From a virus: a stretch of 42,496 bases of DNA. The notes beneath the pieces were generated by a model that saw only the letters and a list, made by a program, of their open reading frames with translations, was not told where the DNA came from and searched no databases. Of this stretch, positions 26,953 to 35,364 are shown one piece after another. The position numbers and the translations under genes were made by a program. The stretch spans positions 1-42,496 of IMG/VR virus record IMGVR_UViG_3300035698_013554; one strand, written 5' to 3'. Each line of letters begins with the position of its first letter. Position 1 is the first letter of the stretch.

Positions 26953-28251
26953 ATGGATTTTCTTAACTATTTAAGTAAATATGAAAAAGAAAACGTTTCT
27001 AATACAATAAAACTTGTAAAAGAAAATAATGAAAAATTAAATTGTGTGTTGAAAGAAGCATTTGATACACCATTTTCAACAAAGACTGAAGCGAAACTTC
27101 GTGTTTCTACAGACTTCACTAATATTAAAACAGCACCAAAGAGTGTTGATGTGGCATATGTTACAGAAAATATGGACTCTATTATTAAAAAGATTGATAA
27201 ACTTGACGAAGGTTCTATTAAGATTATAATTAATAATGATGTTGATAAAGGTAAAGGTGCAGGAGGTGGTATGGGTGGTATGGGTTCTGCTGTTCCACCA
27301 ATGGCTATTGTTCCTGATATTGAAGTTGAAGAATCATATGGTAAAGGCAAGAAATTTGGAAAAAAGAAAAAATTTGAAAAAGAAATAGTTGATGAAAGTG
27401 AAACGACTAAAGTCGTTATCGCTGATAAAGAAACTGGTGCAATATGGAGTGGTGTATTTACAGGTGATGATAAAGAAAAAAGATTAAAAGGTGCACGAAA
27501 AAAGAATCCAAATTATGAAATTATGGATTTTGATAAAGCTGAAGATTTGGCTAAAAAATATAAAGAAATGGATGAGTCTAAAGAAGAGCTTGATGAAAAG
27601 AAAGACGACGGACTTAAAGAATCTGCTGTTGATATTAAACTTAAAGATGATAAAGTTGAAATCAAAACTGGTGTGGATGATGACCCTGTTGACGAATTGC
27701 CTATTGATGGGTTGGGTGAGGATGATGAAGACATTGGTGATGAAGAATCTGAAGAGAATTATAAAGAACCTGAAGAGGAATTGGATGTTAAGTGGTCTGA
27801 TATCGAAGCACAACTTGATAGTATCGAAGCTGGTGTTCAATCATTAGTTGATGATAAAGAAGAGAGTGAAGACGACCTTGAAGATGAACTCGGTAATGGT
27901 GAAGAGGAAGAAGAAATTCTTGGTGATGAATATTTAGTTCCTGAGTCTGAAGATGAAGAGGAAGAAGTAGTTGAAGAAAAGAAGGAAGAACTTGACGAAA
28001 CTGAAGATGAAGAAATTGATGAATCATGTAATGATAAAGACAAAATAAAAGCTAATATCGAAAAAATTAGTAAAAAATTAACATCGTTTCCTAAAAAAGA
28101 TGGTCATGTTGACGGAAGCAATCCTGAATATAAAGACTTATCTGATAAACGAGCGAAATTATATGATAAATTAAATTCACTGGAAGAGGGTGACAAACTT
28201 AAAAAAGAAGGCGAAAGTTACTTAGACTATCTAATGGGAGAAGAAGACTAA
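26953..28251 (+). CDS. Large acidic protein, unknown (candidate head-core or scaffold type)
   Basis: 432 aa after ATAGGAGAC. The N-terminal 110 residues are mixed helical (MDFLNYLSKYEKENVSNTIK). A Gly/Met hinge (GAGGGMGGMGSA, about residues 103-114) and a basic KGKKFGKKKKFEKE patch follow, then about 250 residues dominated by Glu/Asp, ending in ESYLDYLMGEED. No family is recognised. The acidic, low-complexity composition is like phage prohead core and internal proteins, which are cut and packaged, but no capsid genes are in the window to support that. The stop overlaps the next start (TAATG). Confidence 0.8.
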   Translation: MDFLNYLSKYEKENVSNTIKLVKENNEKLNCVLKEAFDTPFSTKTEAKLRVSTDFTNIKTAPKSVDVAYVTENMDSIIKKIDKLDEGSIKIIINNDVDKGKGAGGGMGGMGSAVPPMAIVPDIEVEESYGKGKKFGKKKKFEKEIVDESETTKVVIADKETGAIWSGVFTGDDKEKRLKGARKKNPNYEIMDFDKAEDLAKKYKEMDESKEELDEKKDDGLKESAVDIKLKDDKVEIKTGVDDDPVDELPIDGLGEDDEDIGDEESEENYKEPEEELDVKWSDIEAQLDSIEAGVQSLVDDKEESEDDLEDELGNGEEEEEILGDEYLVPESEDEEEEVVEEKKEELDETEDEEIDESCNDKDKIKANIEKISKKLTSFPKKDGHVDGSNPEYKDLSDKRAKLYDKLNSLEEGDKLKKEGESYLDYLMGEED

Positions 28252-28730
28252 TGTTATTAAATGAAAAAAGAGAAACATATTTTGGAGATGTTGTTGGTGA
28301 CGCTAATACATATTACAACCAAAACATTGACGATAAAATGAATGAAGAGACTATTCCTGATGTGACAGCTTTTAAAGACAAAGAAACAGGTCATTTTGTT
28401 GTTACTATCGGAGATAATGTATTTGAAATGGACGAATATGCAACCGCTCCAAATGGTGTTAATACATTTGTTGGAACAAAAACTGAATTGACAGAAGACC
28501 TTGGTGAACCTGTTGATGTTGAAGCATTACCTGAATCAGTGAAAGAAGCAATTCTTGAAAGAATGAAAGGTAAAGTGGAAGAGGGCGAAAGCAAACTGGT
28601 AACTAATGGTTCTAAATATATGGCTGAAGAAATCTTTTATGCTCCTAAAAAAGCAGAAAAGAAAGTTGCAGAACCAAAAGAAAAGATTGAAGAAAATTCT
28701 ATGGTTATTGAGGGCACTAAGTGGCTCTAA
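28251..28730 (+). CDS. Acidic protein, unknown
   Basis: 159 aa, translationally coupled to the upstream acidic gene by a TAATG overlap. Residues about 35-75 form a possible small beta domain (FKDKETGHFVVTIGDNVFEM); the C-terminal third is Lys/Glu-rich (KKAEKKVAEPKEKIEE). No family is recognised. It is the last gene of the operon, followed within 60 nt by a strong terminator. Confidence 0.8.
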   Translation: MLLNEKRETYFGDVVGDANTYYNQNIDDKMNEETIPDVTAFKDKETGHFVVTIGDNVFEMDEYATAPNGVNTFVGTKTELTEDLGEPVDVEALPESVKEAILERMKGKVEEGESKLVTNGSKYMAEEIFYAPKKAEKKVAEPKEKIEENSMVIEGTKWL

Positions 28731-28750
28731 TGTAGTAGAAATAGTGAATG

Positions 28751-28758
28751 TATAAATA
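28751..28758 (+). promoter_or_regulatory. T4-type late promoter abutting a terminator
   Basis: Exact TATAAATA only two bases before the terminator stem. A transcript starting here would begin inside the hairpin, so it could escape termination. Confidence 0.45.
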
Positions 28759-28760
28759 TA

Positions 28761-28789
28761 GGGGAGATTCAATTGAGTCTCCCTTTTTT
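28761..28789 (+). terminator. Rho-independent terminator
   Basis: GGGAGATTC, loop AATT, GAGTCTCCC (9-bp stem with one G-U pair), then TTTTTT. It closes the gmd-regA-acidic gene operon. Confidence 0.93.
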
Positions 28790-28804
28790 ATTTGAAAATA
28801 ACTA

Positions 28805-28833
28805 TTGACTATATTTTTAGAATTTATTATATT
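28805..28833 (+). promoter_or_regulatory. Sigma-70-type (early) promoter
   Basis: TTGACT at 28805-28810, 17-bp spacer, TATATT at 28828-28833. The arrangement is identical to the promoter at 39733-39761. It directly follows a terminator and precedes a small gene, so it probably restarts early transcription. Confidence 0.8.
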
Positions 28834-28873
28834 TAGACATATTTGTTTATAATTGAACCGGAGGAAAGTTTTA

Positions 28874-28969
28874 ATGAAAATGTATTGTTTATATCCTAAT
28901 AATTGGGGTGATGTGTGTTTTGTGATGTCTGATTCTAAAGAAAATGCATTAAAAGCTATATTAATTTAG
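28874..28969 (+). CDS. Small protein, 31 aa, possibly truncated
   Basis: ATG after CGGAGGAAAG, about 40 nt downstream of an early promoter. The product begins MKMYCLYPNNWGDVCFVMSD and ends abruptly at TAG after NALKAILI. It looks like the N-terminal end of a longer domain. The -1 frame is open from 28939 and continues for 80 codons with homing-endonuclease-like sequence, so the gene may have been broken by a frameshift or by insertion of foreign DNA. Confidence 0.55.
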   Translation: MKMYCLYPNNWGDVCFVMSDSKENALKAILI

Positions 28970-29181
28970 GTAAAAAACATACAATTGAAACTAAACAAAA
29001 AATAAGTAATAGTTTAAAAAAGAAATATGTTATACAAAAAGATAATTTTGAAATGTTGATTTTTGATTTAAAACGATGTTGTGGTGAAATGGGATTTGTG
29101 TATAAATCTATTACTTCGGGATATTATATAAATAAAAATAAAAGATATAAGGGTTGGTTAATTAAAACAGTTGAGGTTTGA
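28939..29181 (+). pseudogene. NUMOD3-like homing-endonuclease C-terminal remnant without start
   Basis: An 80-codon open frame with no usable start codon, out of frame with the small gene it overlaps. It reads LGKKHTIETKQKISNSLKKK, which matches the NUMOD3 motif (G-K-x-H-T-x-E-T-K-x-K-I-S-x-S-L-K) found in GIY-YIG and HNH homing endonucleases. About 45 further residues end in KRYKGWLIKTVEV, like the C-terminal NUMOD1/helix-turn-helix region that closes such enzymes. No nuclease domain is present. It is probably a relic of a free-standing endonuclease gene; it ends two bases before the ATG of the glycosyltransferase. The rest of the 28731-29182 gap holds the terminator, promoter and small gene. 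Confidence 0.65.
29127..29134 (+). promoter_or_regulatory. Possible T4-type late promoter for the glycan operon
   Basis: Exact TATAAATA 56 nt before the glycosyltransferase ATG, inside the non-functional remnant frame. Confidence 0.5.
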
Positions 29182-29182
29182 A

Positions 29183-32100
29183 ATGGAAAAGAAAATTGCG
29201 GTTGTTAGTGTTGTTACTGGAGCATATGATACAAAAATATATGAACCACAAAATGTTGATAAAGATAAATATGATTTTATATTATTCACTAATATGAAAA
29301 GAATAAAATCAACTGTTTGGGATATTAAATATAATGATTTAAAAATTCCAAATAATATTTCAAAATCTGCATATTATTACAAATGGAATCTTCATAATAT
29401 ATTAGATAAAAATAAATATGATTATGTGATTTGGGTAGATTCATCAATATGGAAATTTGATTTTAATAAATTTGATGAATTTGTTGATGAATTTATAAAA
29501 TCAGATAATGCTTTATGGATAGAAAAACACCCATCTAATAATTTGGTAAAAAATGAATTAAATCTTAATGTTAAATTAAAAAAAGATAATATTGATAAGA
29601 TGGTAAATCAAGTCAATAGGTATTATAATGAAGGATATAAAGATAAAGATGATAGTTGTGTTGAAACTGGTTTTTCTCTTCGTAAATTAAATGATAATAA
29701 ATTAAATAATATGTGTGATTTAATTTGGAGTGAAATGAAAGATGATTCATCAACAAAACGTGACCAATTAATTTATGATTATGCTTTATGGAAAAGCAGA
29801 TTTAGTAATTATAAATTATTCACATTTCAAGAAAAATGTGAGATTTTACAATTCCAAGACCACCCTAATAGAGCAAAACATATGGAAAGGGTACTGATGG
29901 TTGGGCCTTGGTATGGTAATCCCAAATATGAGCCTGAGTGGGTTGCTTATGTTGAAGAATATCTTGGCAAGACTCCCATTGATACAGTGATGGTTGGATG
30001 TCGTCTTGGGCATGAATCTCTTTATGAATCTATACAACCGGATAAATTTTTTATTAGTGACCCTGAAGGTGCGATACGTAATAATTTACTTGGTGAAAAA
30101 GTTCCAAGATTTAGTGTTACTTCTAAAGATAAAGAAATTATTCAATTAAATCCAGATTCCAAAAGTTTTAATAGATTAAAATTGTTTGACGATTCTGTTC
30201 ATTTTAAAGTTGAAATTACTGGATGGAAAGTTGAAAAATATATTGACAGGTGTATTGCGTCATTATTGAAACAGAAACATACTAATTGGGAAGCCTGTAT
30301 TGTATTAGACCCAAGTGATGATAATACATATAGCATTGCTAAGAAATATGAATCTGACAAAATTAAAGTTGTGATGAATGACGAACGAATGGGTTCTTTA
30401 TATAATCATAGAAAATGTGTTAAATTGATGAATCCTAATCCTGAAGATGTTGTAATGACATTGGATTCTGATGATTGGTTTGCACATGATAGAGTAATGA
30501 CTGTAATAGAAAATACATATTTGCGATATCCTGATACATTGGTGACACATGGTAGTTGGATTGATTATCCGAATCCAGGGTCTTTAAAGCCAAATAATTC
30601 TCAGCCATATCATAAAGAAGAGTTTAATGATATACGTCATGCTTTCTTTAAGGGAACGCATGTGCGAACAATAAAGGCGAAGATATGGAATTCGATTAAA
30701 GAAGAGGATTTAAAGAATGACAATGGTGAATATTTTGAAACGGCTGGTGATGTTGCTCTTATGATTCCTTCATTAGAAATGGCAGGTTTTGATAGAGTTA
30801 AATTTATACCTGATGTTATGTATATATACAACAGAGAAACTGTTTTTAATGATGATAAATTCAGAACAAATCAAGGTGACAATCATATACAAATCACAAA
30901 TAAGAAACCGTACACCCTGTATACTGAAGTAGGGACTGATATAATTGTTTTTAGTAAAGATAGAGCAATGCAATTGGACGCTTTTTTGAGGAGTATGAAA
31001 AAACATCACAAGAATTTGGACTCATGTTCTGTCAATATTTTATACAAATGTTCAGATGAAATTTTTGATAATGGGTATGAAATTTTATGTAACAAGTATC
31101 CAGAATTTAATTTTGTTAAAGAAACTTCATTTAAAGAAAATTTGGTTAATATTTGTAAACATGGAACCAAATCAACAATACAATTTTTTGTTGATGATAT
31201 TATTTGGAAAAGTGATTTTAGTTTTGATGATGACATATATAAGAAATTTGAAAGTGATGAATCTGTATTGGCATTATCATTGAGATTACATCCAGATATA
31301 ACTTTCTGTCATCCATTAAATCGTGATATTGCTAAACCAGAAATGGTAAATAATATGTGGGATTGGAAAGATTGTGAAGGGGATTGGGGATATCCGATGT
31401 CTGTTGATGGAAACATATTTAAGAAGCGTGATGTTATAAATAGTGTGGAGAAGTTTAGTTATACCAATCCAAATTTATTTGAAGCTACTATCACAATACA
31501 TAATACTTCTACAAAAAAACAAATGATATGTTATGATAAATCAAAATTATTCAATATTCCAATGAATAGAGTTCAGAATGTTTTTAGCAACTTGTGTGGT
31601 GATGTATCACCAGAACTGTTAAATGAAAAATTCATATCCGGCAAAACTATAAATATTGATAAATTTGTGGATTTTAAAAATATTTCTTGTCATCAGGATG
31701 TTGAAGTGGAATTTGATGGAGAAAATAAATTTGATGTGTTTCTTGTTTGTGGAATAAAAGATTATCAAAAATTACCATTTTGTGTAGACGCTATAAAGCA
31801 AAATGTTGTTGGGTTTGATAATATACATATTTGTACTCCAAATAAAGTTGATATTGATGGTGTTATATGGCATAATGAAAACGACGTTCTGGAAATTGAT
31901 AAATCCAGAATTAATCACAGACCAAACTGGATATATCAGCAATTTTTAAAATTGTTCCAAGATGTCACTGAAAATGATTATTATATGACTATTGACGCTG
32001 ATACAATAATAAACAAACCAATGTCTATGTTTACTGATGATGGAAAACCAATATGGAATATTAGTTTCGCTCAAAACCATCGACAATATTATGTTTATAA

Positions 32101-32464
32101 TAATGCGATGTTTGGGTATGAAAGACATACTGACCATACATTTTTAGCAGATATGAATTTTTTCAGCAAGAAAATTATTAAGTCGATGTTGGATAAATTT
32201 GATTATACGGTTGAGAGTTTCGTTGAAAAATCTTATGGTGTTATTAAATCTGGTGAATGTTATCCATCAGAAGCTGATGTGTATGGTAATTTCTTTACCA
32301 AATATCATCCAGACTTATATTCCATCAGACAAATATCATCCAATATGGAAGGTAGGCATTGTAGTGTTGATGAAGCTGTGTGGTCTGAAGATGAAATAAA
32401 GAATAAAATAGACCAAATGAAGTTTGTAGATGTTGATACGTTTTCAATGCATTCATGGACATAG
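29183..32464 (+). CDS. Four-domain glycosyltransferase
   Basis: 1093 aa from the ATG at 29183 (GAGG upstream; an in-frame TTG four codons earlier is less likely). Four GT-A-like segments are visible. (i) Residues 1-225, VVSVVTGAYD, F-I-L-F-T-N and YVIWVDSSIW, resembling the DUF616/TOD1 type. (ii) About 345-560, a GT2-type domain with C-I-A-S-L-L-K-Q-K-H-T-N-W-E and the nucleotide-sugar/metal motif DSDDW near 430. (iii) About 585-800, D-I-I-V-F-S-K-D-R-A-M-Q-L and FFVDDI. (iv) About 850-1093, FDVFLVCGIKDY and IDADTI near 938, like DUF6492 transferases. It could add several sugars in sequence. First gene of the glycan operon. Confidence 0.8.
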   Translation: MEKKIAVVSVVTGAYDTKIYEPQNVDKDKYDFILFTNMKRIKSTVWDIKYNDLKIPNNISKSAYYYKWNLHNILDKNKYDYVIWVDSSIWKFDFNKFDEFVDEFIKSDNALWIEKHPSNNLVKNELNLNVKLKKDNIDKMVNQVNRYYNEGYKDKDDSCVETGFSLRKLNDNKLNNMCDLIWSEMKDDSSTKRDQLIYDYALWKSRFSNYKLFTFQEKCEILQFQDHPNRAKHMERVLMVGPWYGNPKYEPEWVAYVEEYLGKTPIDTVMVGCRLGHESLYESIQPDKFFISDPEGAIRNNLLGEKVPRFSVTSKDKEIIQLNPDSKSFNRLKLFDDSVHFKVEITGWKVEKYIDRCIASLLKQKHTNWEACIVLDPSDDNTYSIAKKYESDKIKVVMNDERMGSLYNHRKCVKLMNPNPEDVVMTLDSDDWFAHDRVMTVIENTYLRYPDTLVTHGSWIDYPNPGSLKPNNSQPYHKEEFNDIRHAFFKGTHVRTIKAKIWNSIKEEDLKNDNGEYFETAGDVALMIPSLEMAGFDRVKFIPDVMYIYNRETVFNDDKFRTNQGDNHIQITNKKPYTLYTEVGTDIIVFSKDRAMQLDAFLRSMKKHHKNLDSCSVNILYKCSDEIFDNGYEILCNKYPEFNFVKETSFKENLVNICKHGTKSTIQFFVDDIIWKSDFSFDDDIYKKFESDESVLALSLRLHPDITFCHPLNRDIAKPEMVNNMWDWKDCEGDWGYPMSVDGNIFKKRDVINSVEKFSYTNPNLFEATITIHNTSTKKQMICYDKSKLFNIPMNRVQNVFSNLCGDVSPELLNEKFISGKTINIDKFVDFKNISCHQDVEVEFDGENKFDVFLVCGIKDYQKLPFCVDAIKQNVVGFDNIHICTPNKVDIDGVIWHNENDVLEIDKSRINHRPNWIYQQFLKLFQDVTENDYYMTIDADTIINKPMSMFTDDGKPIWNISFAQNHRQYYVYNNAMFGYERHTDHTFLADMNFFSKKIIKSMLDKFDYTVESFVEKSYGVIKSGECYPSEADVYGNFFTKYHPDLYSIRQISSNMEGRHCSVDEAVWSEDEIKNKIDQMKFVDVDTFSMHSWT

Positions 32465-32474
32465 GAGAAAGAAT

Positions 32475-33341
32475 ATGAATCTGGTATTGATACATATTGG
32501 AAATACCTTACCTGATTATATTGGTGACACAATTGAACAGGTGAGGAAGTTTTATGATGGGAATTTGATTCTCGTCAAATCTAAACATTGTGATATGACA
32601 CATTTGGATGATATGACAGTTATTGATTATGAATCATTACTTGACCATCATAGAGTACAGGAATTTAAAAATGTTTCTACTTTACAAGGATTCTGGGGTG
32701 TGACGTGTGAGCGTTTTATCATCTTAGAATCGTTGATGGAGAAAATAAAATTAGATACTGTATTCCATATCGAAAATGATGTAACGATTTATAATGACCT
32801 GACTAATCTATTACCACTTGTAAAAAAGCATTGTAAAGATTCGGTTGTTATAAATCCAACTGGACCTGAAATATCAACAGGTGCGTTTATATATGTTGAT
32901 AATTTGAAAGCGATTTCTTTTATGAATGAGCAGTTTATAAACTTTTTGCGGAATCCTAATTTGGTTACTGATAGATTAAATGAAAAATTTATGAGTGAAA
33001 TGAAATTTCTGAACATACTTAATTTGGATTATCCTGATAAGGTTCAGGCATTTCCTATACTACCACACCAAGAAGGTTTGGGTGAGTCAACGGATTTGTT
33101 ATTTGATTGTGCTACATGGGGACAGTTGCTTGGTGGTACACCGGGTGGTATGTTGGGTGCAGAACGCTTCCCACATCATTGGATTGGTCAAGAGATGTAT
33201 CCTGAAAGAAAGTATGAATATGAGTGGATAGAAGATGATAAAGGAAGACGCTGTATATTTGTAGTTGATAAAAGTGGTAATAAATACAAATTGAATAATT
33301 TACATATACATTGTAAACGAGTTAAGGAGTTTATGTCTTGA
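32475..33341 (+). CDS. Glycosyltransferase-like protein (GT-A type)
   Basis: 288 aa. I chose the ATG at 32475 because TAGGAG precedes it; the longer frame begins inside the upstream gene. N-terminal strand NLVLIHIGNTLP, then a conserved-looking F-W-G-V-T-C-E-R-F-I-I-L, and FHIENDVTIY near residue 100, where E-N-D stands in the position of a DXD-type motif. No exact family is recognised. Its stop overlaps the TTG start of the next gene (TTGA), so translation is coupled. Confidence 0.6.
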   Translation: MNLVLIHIGNTLPDYIGDTIEQVRKFYDGNLILVKSKHCDMTHLDDMTVIDYESLLDHHRVQEFKNVSTLQGFWGVTCERFIILESLMEKIKLDTVFHIENDVTIYNDLTNLLPLVKKHCKDSVVINPTGPEISTGAFIYVDNLKAISFMNEQFINFLRNPNLVTDRLNEKFMSEMKFLNILNLDYPDKVQAFPILPHQEGLGESTDLLFDCATWGQLLGGTPGGMLGAERFPHHWIGQEMYPERKYEYEWIEDDKGRRCIFVVDKSGNKYKLNNLHIHCKRVKEFMS

Positions 33342-34132
33342 ACAGAGAAGAATTAATTGACGGTGATGGTTTTGAACAAATTGCTAAAGAGTTGGGAATT
33401 GTTTATTGTGAAGGAATAGGTATAAACAATTCACTGGATAATAAGTTTGTGATGTATCATAATGGTGATGGGTGTATTTTACCTTCAGGTCTTATACGAA
33501 AGCCAATGAATGAGGATAGATTTTATGATTTACATTGGGATACTATCCCAGATAAATTAAAAATGATGTTTTCACAAAATGTTGGTGTTGATGATGAACG
33601 TATTGTTTGTTTACCAATAGGACTTGAGAGGAGTCGGTGGTTTAGGAACCTCGATAAACATGGGAAGATTTTAGATATGATGAGATTACAACCACAACGT
33701 GATAAATTAATATTTCTGAATATCAATCCACACACCAATTTATTTTCAAGACCACCACTAATTGAAGCGATGAAAGATAATGTGTGGTGTACTATTGATA
33801 ACAGACCAAATGGTGCTGATTACAACGAATATCTTCACAAAATGAAGGAACATAAGTTTGTATTTTCACCGGAAGGCAATGGTTTGGATTGTCATAGAAC
33901 ATGGGAAGCACTGTATATGGGAGCATATCCAGTAATGGAACGGAATGTATTCGCTGAAACATTTGCTAAAGAACTCCCAATATTGATTGTTGATAAATGG
34001 GAAGATGTGACAGAGGAATTTCTTAATGAACAATATGAAATAATTAATAACACCGAATGGAATTGGGATATGATGAAACTATCATATTGGAAAGATTTCA
34101 TTTCTAACACAATTAACAATTTAAGAGAATAA
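33338..34132 (+). CDS. Exostosin-like glycosyltransferase
   Basis: 264 aa with a TTG start supported by AAGGAG at 8-nt spacing. The diagnostic segment near residues 170-200, KFVFSPEGNGLDCHRTWEAL followed by Y-M-G-A-Y-P-V, matches the nucleotide-sugar-binding C-terminal signature of exostosin/GT47-like transferases (S-P-x-G-x-G-x-D-x-H-R-x-W-E-A-L). Together with its neighbours it probably builds a phage-specified glycan. The N-terminal half is not recognisable. One base separates it from the next gene. Confidence 0.75.
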   Translation: MNREELIDGDGFEQIAKELGIVYCEGIGINNSLDNKFVMYHNGDGCILPSGLIRKPMNEDRFYDLHWDTIPDKLKMMFSQNVGVDDERIVCLPIGLERSRWFRNLDKHGKILDMMRLQPQRDKLIFLNINPHTNLFSRPPLIEAMKDNVWCTIDNRPNGADYNEYLHKMKEHKFVFSPEGNGLDCHRTWEALYMGAYPVMERNVFAETFAKELPILIVDKWEDVTEEFLNEQYEIINNTEWNWDMMKLSYWKDFISNTINNLRE

Positions 34133-34133
34133 T

Positions 34134-34682
34134 ATGGGATATGATTTAAGTTTGCCGATAAAAAATGATTATTACACACATTTGCCATTGATGAAATATT
34201 TGTTTGAAAATGTTATAACAAGTGGTTCTAAAGTTTTAGAGCTTGGATGTGGTGAAGGAAGTTCTCCATTTTTAAAATATGTCCAAGAACAATTGGATTT
34301 GGATGTCTATTCATTTGAAACTGACGCTGGTTGGTTTAATAATATAAAAAATAAATATGGTAGTGAAAAATATAAATTTTCCCATATTGAAAATTGGGAT
34401 GAATTTGGATGTCACTTATTTAATGATAGTGATTTTTTTGATTTGGTTTTTATAGACCAGTCCCCGTGGGAAGCAAGAATTGAAGCTGCATTAAAATTAA
34501 AAGACAGAAGTAATTATGTTGTGATTCATGATTATGATTATTATATTCGAAAATTGAATCATTTACATAAACAAATTGAAGAAAATTTTAAATTTATAAA
34601 ATATTATGATAATATTCATCCAGAAACTATACTGCTTAGTAATTTTAAAGATGTTGAGTTTGATAACATCCAGTGGATATAA
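34134..34682 (+). CDS. Class I SAM-dependent methyltransferase-like protein
   Basis: 182 aa. The SAM-binding motif I is clear: KVLELGCGEGSSPFL (residues about 33-47), followed by the acidic strand end S-F-E-T-D and F-D-L-V-F-I-D-Q near 102-109. The substrate is unknown; sugar O-methylation is plausible given the surrounding glycosyltransferases. The ribosome-binding site is weak (AAGAGA), consistent with coupling to the upstream gene. Confidence 0.75.
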   Translation: MGYDLSLPIKNDYYTHLPLMKYLFENVITSGSKVLELGCGEGSSPFLKYVQEQLDLDVYSFETDAGWFNNIKNKYGSEKYKFSHIENWDEFGCHLFNDSDFFDLVFIDQSPWEARIEAALKLKDRSNYVVIHDYDYYIRKLNHLHKQIEENFKFIKYYDNIHPETILLSNFKDVEFDNIQWI

Positions 34683-34710
34683 ATTATGTTGACAAAAAAA
34701 AGACATTGAA

Positions 34711-35364
34711 TTGATTCATAGTAAATTATATATCCCCCAATATGATGAAACGTTGACAAAGTATAATGATGGGCAGTGGGAATGGGAAAATAAAGCATTC
34801 ACTCGCATCACATCTTTAATCGAATTCAGAAAAATGATTAAAGAACTTGGGATTTCATCAGATAAAATGCTCGTGATGAATGGTGAGGGTGACTCAGAGT
34901 TGGAGTTTATTACAAAGGAATATGTTTCATATTGTAATTATGTTTCAAATCCAGATTTGTATGATTTACATACTATGGATTTAGATGATAAAGATTTTGA
35001 TTTTGTTATATGTAATCAAACAATAGAACATTTGTATAATCCATTTGTGAGTGTTAAAAATATTAACAGTCATATGAAGATGGATGGATATTTTTATGCG
35101 ACTGTTCCAGTTAATAATATGCCACATGATACACCTATTCATTTTTATACTGGATTCACCGCAGTTGGGTTTGGTGCATTGGTGGAAGAGTGTGGGTTTG
35201 AAGTTGTCAAGTTAGGACAATGGGGAAACTTTGAATATTTGGAAAAAATGTTTGTTGAAAATAAATGGGCTGATTATAGACAGGTATCATGGAAAAATGA
35301 TGTAACCTGCCCAATTGATTGTTGGGTGTTAGCAAAAAAAGTAAAGGATGTCTGTAATGATTAG
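34711..35364 (+). CDS. Methyltransferase-like protein, uncertain start
   Basis: 217 aa if it starts at the TTG shown. The region F-D-F-V-I-C-N-Q-T-I-E-H-L-Y-N-P-F, then MKMDGYFYATVPV, is the motif IV-V part of Methyltransf_11/23-type SAM methyltransferases. Motif I is degenerate (KMLVMNGEGDSE), so activity is doubtful. The TTG has no Shine-Dalgarno sequence. An ATG at 34686 begins MLTKK and would run straight into this frame if an 8-A run (34694-34701) were one base shorter, giving a natural-looking N-terminus MLTKKDIELIHSKLYIPQ. A slip, an indel or a sequence error are all possible. Confidence 0.65.
   Translation: MIHSKLYIPQYDETLTKYNDGQWEWENKAFTRITSLIEFRKMIKELGISSDKMLVMNGEGDSELEFITKEYVSYCNYVSNPDLYDLHTMDLDDKDFDFVICNQTIEHLYNPFVSVKNINSHMKMDGYFYATVPVNNMPHDTPIHFYTGFTAVGFGALVEECGFEVVKLGQWGNFEYLEKMFVENKWADYRQVSWKNDVTCPIDCWVLAKKVKDVCND

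Noticed and set aside
27484-28043. Several minus-strand and alternate + frames in the acidic gene
   Set aside because: Phe/Leu/Ser-rich translations are the antisense of GAA/GAT-rich codons; no start signals.
34689-34694. TTGACA as a -35 box
   Set aside because: No acceptable -10 box 16-18 bp downstream; it is part of a likely coding start.
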